From Patiria pectinifera (taxonomy: Eukaryota > Echinodermata > Asteroidea > Valvatida > Asterinidae): 64,000 nucleotides of DNA. The stretch is from the NCBI GenBank assembly GCA_029964075.1, contig CM057147.1, forward strand, positions 11,553,513-11,617,512, given 5' to 3'. Under the pieces are notes generated by a model. That model was not told where the DNA came from, searched no databases, and worked only from the letters and a program-made list of their open reading frames with translations. The position numbers were made by a program, and so were the translations under genes. Below, piece by piece: positions 41,201 through 53,200 of this stretch; the stretch's first letter is position 1; each line of letters opens with the position of its first letter.

Positions 41201-44200
41201 CTTCGAGTTTGAGTAAGATGCAGCTGATAGCCACACTGGAGGAGAGGCAACTTGCAACCAATGGAACGAGGATGGAGATGGAAGCCAGGCTATCGCAGGA
41301 TGATAGAAGTAAGTAGAATAACTCAAGGAAGGCTGCATACAAATCTTGTGGCTAAGGCTGGCAGTTGTACAAGTGTCTATGGGAAATGGCTTCAGTCGCT
41401 ACAATAGGCTAATGTTTTAATTGGAAGCCATAGCCAAGTGGTTTGGCCTTTTGCATCATTCAGAAAGGTATCAAAATCAGTTGTTAGGAAACACCAGATG
41501 TTGTTTGTGTATGAAGCATAAAATAAGCAATTCACAGAAATACATATCTTAAGGTGCTGAGCAAATTTGCCGCAAGTCTCTGATAAAAACAATTGTTATA
41601 TTTAATTGTTAATAGTCTTTACGTCAAAGCAAACCATCTCTGTTCCCAGAGAAATGGTATACAAATATTGAGTGGCTAGGAATGGGAGGAATGTTATCTC
41701 AGGATAAAATAGGTTTTTTTATTTCACGAGGCGAAGCTGAGTGAACCGGTAAAGTCTCGATTTTACCAAGCGATAATATTCTTCCCATTTCACTATTTAA
41801 TGTCAATCAACATTGATTTTAAGGTTTTCATCACATTTCGTCCGCCCACCTCAATTTTCACTCCTGCCCCAATTTTTTTTCATATTTTTTATATTTTTCT
41901 GAAAGTGTGTTTTTTTTTTCTCAAAGAAAAAAATGTATTGTCCATACAAGTTTATACCCAAATCCACAGGCACTGTCATACTGATTTTCACGCAAACATA
42001 GTGCACGACAGTACTGAGCACATCGCGCAAATTCAGTGCTAATACATACGTTATCGTATTGTCAGGAACCATGACGAGTCGATTGCACAACGATGTAGGC
42101 ACCATGCAGAATGTATTATGCTAATGCAATGCGTCATCGTATAGTTAATAACCATGACGAGTCGATATATTATTGATACGACAACGCAATGTCTTAAAGT
42201 TGTTAAAGTTCACAGTTTGACACCTTGCTGGCATGGCAAGTGTAGGCCATTTGTTGCGTTACTTGTTTGAACACTCATCCACTGAAAACCAAAGCTGCTA
42301 TAAACTTTGATGTATATTACCCTTTCTTAATTCTAGACACAAATCCTAGGCCAAAAAACAGCTGATTATATAATTTTCATGTTTGTTGTGCCTTTGTTTA
42401 GGTTTACCTGACGTTGTCCCCTCAATTGACTTTGAATGCGAAGAAGTGGAATTTATAAAATTTAAAACATATATTCCCCTCCCGACCGATTTTCCTCAAT
42501 CAACCTAAAAATCAATGTTGATTGGCCTAACTGACATGTAGATCCTTGCCATTTGGTTTACAGTTAAAACGAACTTCTATTTCAATACACAATTGGTGGG
42601 AAATGTATTTCTTTCTTCCAAACCACCCCTTCACGAAATGTTTGAACCCAACTCTGGCTTAATGCGCAATGCTTAACGCCCACATCACCATGCATTTGCA
42701 CACAAATACTGTGCCATGGAACAAGGATGATCCTAACTGTTGAATAGTAAATCTCATTCACCGAATGGGATTTTTTTTGCCCCAGGGTGAATAGGAGCAA
42801 TAATGAATTTCACGTGATGCAAGTTCCACCAATCAAATGACAAGTCTAAAGACAAAATTGGACTTATAAACGTTGTAAAATCTTGTCTGATCTGTACAGC
42901 GTGTCAGTTATTCACGTTGCCGGAGTTCACCCCAGAGCTGGCAAAAGTGGCCTACTGCTCCCTGAGTGAGAACTGCCTCCGTCTTGACTGCTGTCTGCAA
43001 CTCGACCTTGAAGACTGGCATTTCCACCGCTCGTTCAAAGCCTTTGTGGAGATAGATGCCTGTGATTTCACATTCTACGTCGCCTTTCAGCACTTGCGGT
43101 ACAAGAAGTTGCTGCTGAGCTATGAATGGGGTGATTTGGGTCATTTTCTATCTCTATTCTACATGTATTACAGAGAATACGTCCAAAATTTCCAAAGCGC
43201 AAACGCAAGCAAATCCTCAGACAGTAATAAAAGAACGTTGCGTCACCACACACACACACACACACATCTTTGTAAAAACCGGCAATCGTAAACCCCCTAT
43301 TATCCTTACTCATCATTCCTTTGTTTGTGCTTTTACTTTTTAGCAACAGCTTTCTTTGGTTTTGAACACGAATTTCAATCATGGACTTTTAGTCTAACGT
43401 TGACGTATTGTTTGAGCCCTTACCCTTTTGTCCCTAGTCTACAATCGCATGTGTTTACACAATAACATAAACACTGCATGTCTCAGAATCCTATTGATAT
43501 CTCGCCCCTATTGTGACATTCAGTTGTGACCAAGTCCCGAAAAATAAGTCTTAAGGAAATGTTTCACTATAGTAGGTTTGGACGCATAACTTGCTCTGCA
43601 TTTGATATATCACTTAGTTGAATATCTTTTAAAATATGTATTAAAATACATACAGCCCTTACATGTAGGCGGTTGAAAAATGTGGCAGCTAGTCAGTTAA
43701 ACTTTTTACCCCCAAAACAGGCTAGCTCAGGTCATTCGTGACTCAGTTTGGGGTCAGGTTACATGTCAGTAGTCAGCATTTTACAAATGAAGTCAATTTA
43801 ACCACACAGGAAAACCAGAACAGCAAACCATAGGTCCCATTGCCCTAAAATACTCCATCAACAAACTGGATGCGGAGAAGGCGTTTGAGATTGACTTTGG
43901 AGCATCTATTTGTAAGAGCGCTGATGATTGCGTTTTTGATGTGGACATCATCCAGGACTACAGAGTTCCCGTTCCATTCTGCAATTCCAACTTCTCATTC
44001 TCCCTTCCAGGTAGGAACAAGAGTTTAATTGGATTCGTTGTAGTAATGACACCAATATTTCCTCAGGAGTGCTCATGAATAAAATGCTTTATGATGCTTT
44101 TGTGAATCAAGATACACCCAACCAAAAAAAAGTTCCCCCTTAATACTTGTTTGTCTACCTCAAAAACTGCTGGGCACATCTTGCTGAAACCACGAATGAT

Positions 44201-47200
44201 CAGTACATAGTACAATCCAGCCATACTCTTTGTTTGGCCCAAAACAGTGATAATGAGTACAACATATGCAATTTATGACAAATGGTACCGGAAAAAGTTG
44301 CACTTTTGTATGCGTGCAAGGTGAGTTTGAACCACAACTTGCACGTATACAAAAGTGCAACTGTTTTCGGTATCATTTGTCATAAATTGCAAAAATTCAT
44401 GCAAGTTATCACTGTTTTGGGCCAAATAGAGAGTGTGGCTGGATTGCCAAGGAATTTCTGTACTGATTAGTCAATATTTGAGCAAGAGGTGCTCAGTAAA
44501 TTTTGAGTAAGACAAAAAAGTATTGAAAGGGGGGACTTTCTTTTTTGGTTGAGTGTATACTGCAAGGTTATTGAAGGTTGTAACTTTAGACAAGAGTATC
44601 TTATTTAAAAGGCGGGTGAATGAAAGATTCCTGAATGAATGAAACATTTTTGAGATGGTTTTTTACAATTTTTATGTGCCTCTTTTGACTTACTTGACCA
44701 AATATATTTTCTTAATTACCATTTTAAACAGGTAATAAATAATGAAAGGTTTGCGGAAACACCATGTGCGAATAATTTTTGAACTAAGAGAATGGTTTTG
44801 AAAAGAACCAGAGTATGCTCTGACCGTCTTCAGATGAGACAGTTCGATCTGTCCAGGTTCTTTGGTCAACCGACGATTCACAAACCTGAGATCCCTCTGC
44901 GCCCCATAGTTGCCTCTCGAGGTTCCCCCACCTACATCAGCCCAACACTTAACCAAAATCCTCAGACCCTTGGTGGGTCACACACCATTCTCTTAGTTGA
45001 GAAATTATTCGCACATGGTGTTTCTGCAAACCTTTCCTTATTTATTATCTCCACCATGCAAAGCCTCAAATCTTACTTATACAAGTAAATTTTAACGCAT
45101 CGTTTAAAAAAATAATTTCACTGTTTCAATGACTAAGAGTATGTATATTAATGGTTCAGGTGCTATAAAAAGGTGGTGAAAATCCTGAAATGCAACATAC
45201 ATATGGCGGCAATATGACAAGCATTGAAACCCTTCCTAAATTTCTTTGTGCACAAGGTAGCTTTGCCTAATAAATGTCATTTCCTCAGTACTGTGTTCTG
45301 ATGCCTTACACACCTGACTTTTTGTTCATAGGAGGGACCACCTTGAGGGAGTTTATAAATCAAGTTGGCCCGAGTGCTGGGCAGCAAGCTGTCAATATTC
45401 TCCTGGAGTTCATTGGGCTTAGAGATAAGATTAATGATGGACCGTGTGACACCACAGCACTGATAGGACCTGATGAAGAAGGTGAGGTTTGGTCTCCACC
45501 AAAAATGTTTGTTTTTGATGTCTAAAAAAATAAAAAAATAGGAAACCAACCCTTACCCACGCAGATCTTTAAAGATCCGCCTGGCTTTTAAAAGATGGAG
45601 CTAATGGAATTTAAAGAATTGAGGAAGGTAGAGCCCAACAACCATCGGGACATTTTATTGGGATTTATAGCCCTTAAAAGTGTAACTATAAAGAATGTGT
45701 TCTTGGTTATCTAAAGAGTGGAGGATTTTGAAGGATTCAGGAAGCACGCAGATCTTTTAAAATCCGCCTTGATTTTAAAGGATTTAGCTAATGGATTTTA
45801 AAGGATTGAGGAAGGTAGAGCCCTACCACCATTGAGATTTTTCATTGGGCTTTATATCCCTTAAAAGTGTTACTATACAGAATGGGTTCTTGGTTATCTA
45901 CAGAGTGGAGGATTATGATGGATTCAGGAAGCTTTGCAGCAAATATCATGAGGCTAAACGTTTTGAAATGTAGCACAATTAGTGTGCCAAAGTGATTTTC
46001 TAGATTTACTACAGTGCCTTTTTTATTCCTGGTTTTTAAATTCTTTCTGGTTCTTTGCTCACTCTTTGTTTATTTTTTTCGCTATCCAGTATGCACTGAT
46101 GTGAGCCTTCCACTACTACCCAGTGGAGTGACTTGTGAGTTTTCAGACCGCTGCCTTGGCATACGATGCTGTACTGAACTGGATCTAGAAATCACTGTAT
46201 TATCAGTCAACATGTGGCTGATTCTAGACCCCTGTGAGTTCACGCTGTCCATGGGATTGGGAAAGTGGTCCTTGACATTCACCATATTTGACTACCATTG
46301 GGGTAAGTGCCTGTAATACATTCACAGTATATGTGTATGTAAATTCAGTTCACATTTCAACTTTGAAATTCTTACCCATCGATTGGCCACTATAAAACTA
46401 TAATTTTGTGCAAAATGTCTGATTTCAGAGTGCTTCACATTTCCCTCAAATCTTCTCTGGACTCTATTTTAAGACACAGTTATGAATACAGTTAAACAGT
46501 CTGGAAAAAAAACCTTTTAAATGTATTGACAGATCTCTCACTTGTACAAACACAACTCTGAAGCCACTCTCCAAACACATGTGTGTTATTGCCAGCCATT
46601 TATGTGACACATTTAGCCACCGACACACACAATTCTAAAACAAACTTCAAATAGAATTACTTGCAAGCAGAATCTGTAAAGTTGCCCTCAGGTTGACCTT
46701 GTGACAACACATGCCAGTCGGTGACCGACTTGTCCTATTTTTAACCAGGTACCCAGGAAGAGCTGAAGATTGGCAAAGCCTTGACACTTATCTACACCAT
46801 TGACAAACTGACTGAGGACAAGGTGTTTGTATTGGACCTAGCACTGTCCCTGTGCCTCCAAGACTCAGACTGTAACACGCCCTCTATTGATATTCTCAAG
46901 AAAACTCGGGTGCCAATACCACTCTGCAATGAGAATTTCACGTTCACACTTCCAGGTAATGCTTTTTAAACTGCTTTTAATTTGATATGAACAAGTGAAC
47001 AGTAGATGGAACCGCTTTGACCGCTTACCACAGCGGATACACCAAGCTCATAAGTGCATGAAGTACGCATGAATAATTTACACAAACGTGTTGTGTCTTG
47101 ACTTGTGGGTGTATGAATGATGTCAATATGTACAAGTGTCTCGTCCATGCTGCTTTTCAGTGGTCCCTCCCAACTTTCTCTTTGTAACCATGAGGGGTAC

Positions 47201-50200
47201 TTGTACATGGAGTCCATAGAGAAAATAACAACGAGTGCTGGTATTGAAGGATACTTTAGGACCATTGTCATGTGCTGGCAGTCGGGTGCCAGACACAACA
47301 GACGTGTGGGCATCTATGAGCTCTGTGCACAAACAAGTGAGGGTGCTTTTTTTCTCGAGAGCCCTGTTGATGGGACACACTGTTTGTGCGTCCTGTGGCC
47401 AAATTCATGAAGGTGTCGCAAAGTTAAGGAAGTCGCAAACACCTCGCTAACGCTAATTTTGTATTCACAAAAGCTACGCTTCGCAAACTCTACGCAAATG
47501 TTAGCAAATCTGGCATATACTCGAAAACACCGCGCAAATGTTTGCGCGTGATTCACAAAGCCCTCGCCATCTTTGCGATTTCGCAATCTCTTCGCAAAAG
47601 GTTCGCTAAAGGGCTATTTTTTGGCGAAGAGTAAGAGGTCGTCGCTAACTCCTCGTAACTGACAGTATGGCGCTCATGCTCTAACTGGATGAAGAACTCC
47701 GTCACGAATTACGCCAAATTAGGGTCTTTCTGACCGAACCGACGCCATAGAAAGATATAGTGATGATAAATAGCGACAACTAAGGTATACACAGTTTATT
47801 GACCTCTCTAAGGGTATCAGACGTCAGATATAATGTCCCCACATCTGATTTTTTTAATGGCACAAAGAGTGAACTTTTTGACTTGGGTCATAAGAAAGTG
47901 GCATTTAAAAGATTAAATCGAATTCATATCTATAGATAGGGTTTTAAAAGGTTATGACCTCTCGTATTGGGATACCAGAGGTTAAATTTGAATTGTTCTA
48001 TATATGCACAATTATCTTCATAGCATGAACACTTACCATCTGGACACTAATCGTGCAAACAAGTTGGGGTTTAAAGAGTATATTTTACAAATAGCTATTA
48101 ATAAGGTTCACAAAGGTCATTGACCTATAAAAGGTCACCCGAGGTCAGATATGAATTGTTCCCACATTTGTTTATTATTTCCATTGTATGACGACCTATG
48201 ACTTAGACTTGGGTTAAAGGAAAGTGAAGTTTCGAATAAAAATTGTTATGAATGGAGTATGTAAATATCGCTGACCTCTCAAAGGTCACCAGAGGGCAAA
48301 TATTAAACGCCTCCATATCTGAAAAAAAGAAGGCACGAAGAACCAACATGCAAAGATGCTTATATCACACAAAAGTTCAAAATTCTTGGACATATTGAGC
48401 TATGCCGCTCCACTATTGGGAGAATCGAGCTTTCCTTTGCGCTGCTGCCCATCTTTGGCAGTGTGAGAGGTCCACAATGTGCACGAAGCAACAGTGTCTT
48501 CGGGAGATGCATTTGAAAGTTCCTCCCAGTTGTCTCCCCAACTCTCCCTTTCTTACCGTTGGGGAGTTTTTGTGCACGGAACCCATTGTTGCATGTACCT
48601 CATCCTTACCATACGTGCACATGAACCAGTACACACATACTATGTGTCCCTCATTGGCTTAAACGAGTTGGCTGCAAGGTGTCTTCCTTATTATCAATTA
48701 TCCTAATCGCAGCACTGCAGCATTTGCAGATCTTGAGAAAATCTAATTGTGAATTGCAAAAGGAAAAAAAGTCTGTCTAATCTAAGCAGGCAGAAAGTCT
48801 TGCAAAAATGAATATAGTTTTTAATATTTAGCATTTGAATTCTCTGCTAATAGGTGAAAAGAATTGTTTGGGAACAGAAACAGCCAAAAAGATTTGCCAC
48901 ATACATGTAGTAAAAAATATCAACGCTTTTACATTGAACAATACACATTCAAACCTACCAAAAAAATTGAATGTTGTCATGAATTTGCCTTATTCCATAG
49001 GTGATGGGACTATTAAAGGCTTCTTGCAGATGCTTGGGCAGAACGCTGCTGAATCAGCAATTGATGCTATTCTTGAACACCTAGGGCTATCTGTAAGTCT
49101 TTTAAAAGTGTTTTTTTTATTAGCAGCATTTTGAGATTACTGTGATAAAGTTATTTATTTTGAAAGAAGAATTGAACCCCAGTGCATATTATAACTTTAG
49201 TGGAAACCCTTGAATATAGAGATGTAATGCATTGAAAGTATCATTGTGAAAAAATCGAATGTTGTTGCCATCAGCACACCGTATGCTTATTCCTCAAACC
49301 TTAATAGATCCATTTGCTCTAAGGGCCCAATCAAGTAAACTACAGTGTAAAATCGACTAGGTGCCTTTCAGGATTTGTTTGACAGTTTGTGATAAAAAAG
49401 TCTCATCTTCATTGAGTCATCCAAGAATTGGCATTTTAATCATTGACCTGTTCAACCAACACCTGTTGTTACGTAGGAATTCATCAGTCGCATGCCATGT
49501 GTCCGTCCACAAGTCACACAAGATGGTTGGCACAGACGTAAGTTCAAAAAGACTTCCATGTAGTATTTGTACTTTTTGTTGTAATATTTTTTTTGTCAGT
49601 TGTATTTCTTAAATATTTCAATTTTCGTTGGCTTCATATTCTGAGTTTGTCATTAACATTTCAAATTCACCTAAAACATCAATACAGTAGAAGGAATCCA
49701 CCAGGATGGTGTCTTGGGTTCAATTGCTGTTTGAGTTAATTTCTTAATTTTTTTACCAGAAAGCTCTGTTTAATGTAAATGGTTATAATAAAAGCATTTT
49801 TCCCCATATGTGTCTAGTTTGCCCCAAGGATGTCAGACTTCCCCACCTTCCGAGAAACCTGATCTGTATCCTTCCAGAGAAGTGTCTAGGGTTCGATTGC
49901 TGTCTGGAGCTTCCCATCCCAGGGATCAGTCCCATCAGCACCCAGGTCTCCTTCATCTTTGATCCTTGTAACTATCAGCTGTCAGTCAGTCTAGGCAGCT
50001 GGAGTCTGGATCTGCAAATCTTGTCCTATCAGTGGGGTCAGCAGGAAGAGGTCGACATCGGCAAGGCAGTAACTATAAGGTATTTTAGAGGCAATACTGA
50101 TGGTGCATGGTGTACCTCATGCATAATGCCTCATACATATCAAATTTATAACCTGTCTCCGTAAGGTTTGCTAAATAGAATACTGACTGTGGTACGCCTC

Positions 50201-53200
50201 CAGCATAATAACAAGTTTGTTTTATTGGTCAGTTTTTAATGGCATCAAGTTTCTATTATGTCAGATTAAAAAACACAGGCCTATCTGTGAATTTGAAGAT
50301 ACACAAATTTGAATTGGGGAATAAATATGTACTCAGCCGGTTTTCAACAAATCCGTTTAAGACTGGCTTGGGGCCTGGACGCTAATAATCCGGTCAGACC
50401 GGTCTTAAACGGACTTGTTTAATACCAGCCAAGCACATATTTATGCCCAATACCTTTTCAGACTAAAAGTCAAAGGAAGTCCAAAATTATACATTTCCAA
50501 CGATTTTTTAAAACAAATTTACCTTTAGCTAAGTTTTTGTATTTGCTTCTCGCGAGTAGTTATAAACACCTCCTTATGGAGATTGGCGCGCGTGATGCAT
50601 ACTTTGCGATGTGGCGCCGAACGCAGCAGTGTTGGAAGTAGTGTTAATTAAGGTCTATGAAATACGGACTCATTGGTAGTATTGTGCATGCCAAGCGAAG
50701 ATTGTGAACAACGGCCAACCAATCTTCTTCGTTTTTGGTGTGTGAAACAAAAAACTAAGAAAGTAGTTAGACCTCTGGATGCTTGCTGATCTAGCCACTC
50801 TCGAGTCGCTGCATTTTACATCAACATCAATCAGACCAATAAAACGGTAAAAGGGACCAGATTTTACTGTCCAAAGTGTTTAAAACCAGCCAGCTGGTGT
50901 TTATCAACCGTTTAAAACCACCCACGTGACGGGCTCTCTACCAATAGGAATGAGTAAACTGTCTTATTAGGTATTTAAGAATTGTGGATAAATGTGTAGA
51001 AATATAATTCTTTGGATTAAAGATTACCTTTGATGTAAGGATTTTTTTATTGACTGTAAGACTCAGAAAGTAAATAAAATAAATTCAGTTGGTGTTTTCT
51101 TGTCTATTCTCCACAGTCTGACCATTGACAAGTTAGATGCAGAGGAATTGTTCCAGATCAATTTGGACATCTCCATTTGCATCGACGCTGACTGTACAAC
51201 CACACCAGTCCTTCAGGATTCCCTGGTTCCTATTCCATTCTGTAATCTCAGTGCTTCCTTTGAGCTGCCTGGGGATGGCAGCTTTGCTGGTCTTGCCAGG
51301 GAGCTCAGTGGGAATGTAGGGGAGTTGGCCATCCAGGCTGGACTCCGAAAACTTGGAATCGTGGTAAGTTCAAGAAAATTACAACTTGTATTCTAAACAA
51401 AAAGAAAATGAATTGACCTTATTAGAATTATGGACTCATAACACAAACAGTTGATGGCACTTCTGGACCATTCTGAGAGCCCTGTGTGCACACCGTAGCC
51501 TGTACGTACACACTTTCATGTTTACAAGCATTACATTCACTGTATGTGTGGACCTCTCAACAAAAGATAACACATGAGCATAAACCTGTTTTCAGATATG
51601 TTGTGTGGGCTTGCTCACGTCCCCACTAGATGTCCCCCTAAAAAAAAAACAGGTTGAGAGGCATTTTGGGTTCAGTTTATCCTTCCTTTGTTGTCGTCTG
51701 TCGGCACAATTCTTTGATTTTCAGTAGCCAAACCATGCTCTCTAATGCCCATTTTTCGGCCGCAGAAAATACATATATATATATATTTATAATTATTTTT
51801 TTTTCGGGGGGACAGACTTTTGACGACATGATGTGATTTTCCCTTTTAAAAGCTGTAACATTATCACATCCGTGAATGGTCTGGGTGTGACACCAACGAA
51901 CTGAAAGCAGCAGCACTGGAAAGACGGGCTGTGGTGGAAGCGGCGCCAGTGATCCCAACTGTGTATAATTCGAGGAGGAGACCACGGGCAAATGCCTATG
52001 TCTAACGAATGAATGAACATTATCTGGTTAATCCCTTAAGACAATTAGTTGCACCACAGGAGGCCAGTCAAAATGGTACTATTTACTTCCTGCTGGATCT
52101 ACCTTTTGAAGTGTAAAGGCTCAGTCCGACAAATTTACGATTTCCGTTGTTTGTGCATCAATTTCAATGATCCAAAAAAGAAAAGAAAACATGGTTTCAT
52201 TACTGGACAAAACCGAATATTACGTTGGACATTTAAATTGTGAAAAATCTAGGGAGTTAAGGCCGCTAAGTATCAGTTAAGGCATGCCAGCAAGTCGTTC
52301 AGTCAAGCGGTACTAATCAGTCCCTGCTGGTGGTAGGCATTCATGTGGTGCTAAAACTGCCCGAAGGTGATAAACTCTGGCGAGAGATCGCTTAGCCTAG
52401 TACGAAAACCCAAATATAATGGGTCAGGTCGGGTTTTACTTTTAAAGTATTATAGGCCACTTATACTGAAAAAGACCACTAAAATTACATATTACCACGG
52501 TCAAATTGTGGGACTTAAAAAAATGACCCCGCCCCCAAATAAATAACAACTTGGGGGGGGGGGGGCGCCTCAAGCCCACCGAGGGGGGCCCCCACCCCCA
52601 CTCCCTTGGTTTGCTACTGCTCTCATGCACAGACACATCGGCTGATATGACATTTGATAATGATATCGATTTCGTCAATATCATCTTTTGATATTCAGTA
52701 TCACATGGATCGAGTAATGAAGTAATATTGATATATCGATGGACCCTAGTGTCCACAGACAGGGACATATGCTTGTTTCACTATGCAACTTGCAATATAT
52801 ACTGCATCGACTTGTTACTTCTATCTCTCTCCATTCTTATGTGCTAGATTTGTTAGTTCTACAAGCAAATTGACAAGTTATTTTTTGTCACATGGAACGA
52901 AATTATCACATTTTCTTTTGCAAGTATTGACTAATGTCAAGCCTTGTGAAGAGAAATTTCTGCGGATCTGTTATTTTTAGAAACGTAATGTTTATTCAAT
53001 TTGCAGCAATATGTTAGCAACCAGCAATGTGACATGGAGATACTTGCACCAAGTGAAAACAGTAAGTGGCCTTGAAAAATAATAATCACCCCTAATTCCT
53101 GAGTTTACATGCATTTAATTATATACTATAATTTGCAAATTGTCACATACCGACATCTGATATTACCAGTTTGGGAAAATTAAAGTGCTTGATTTCTTTA

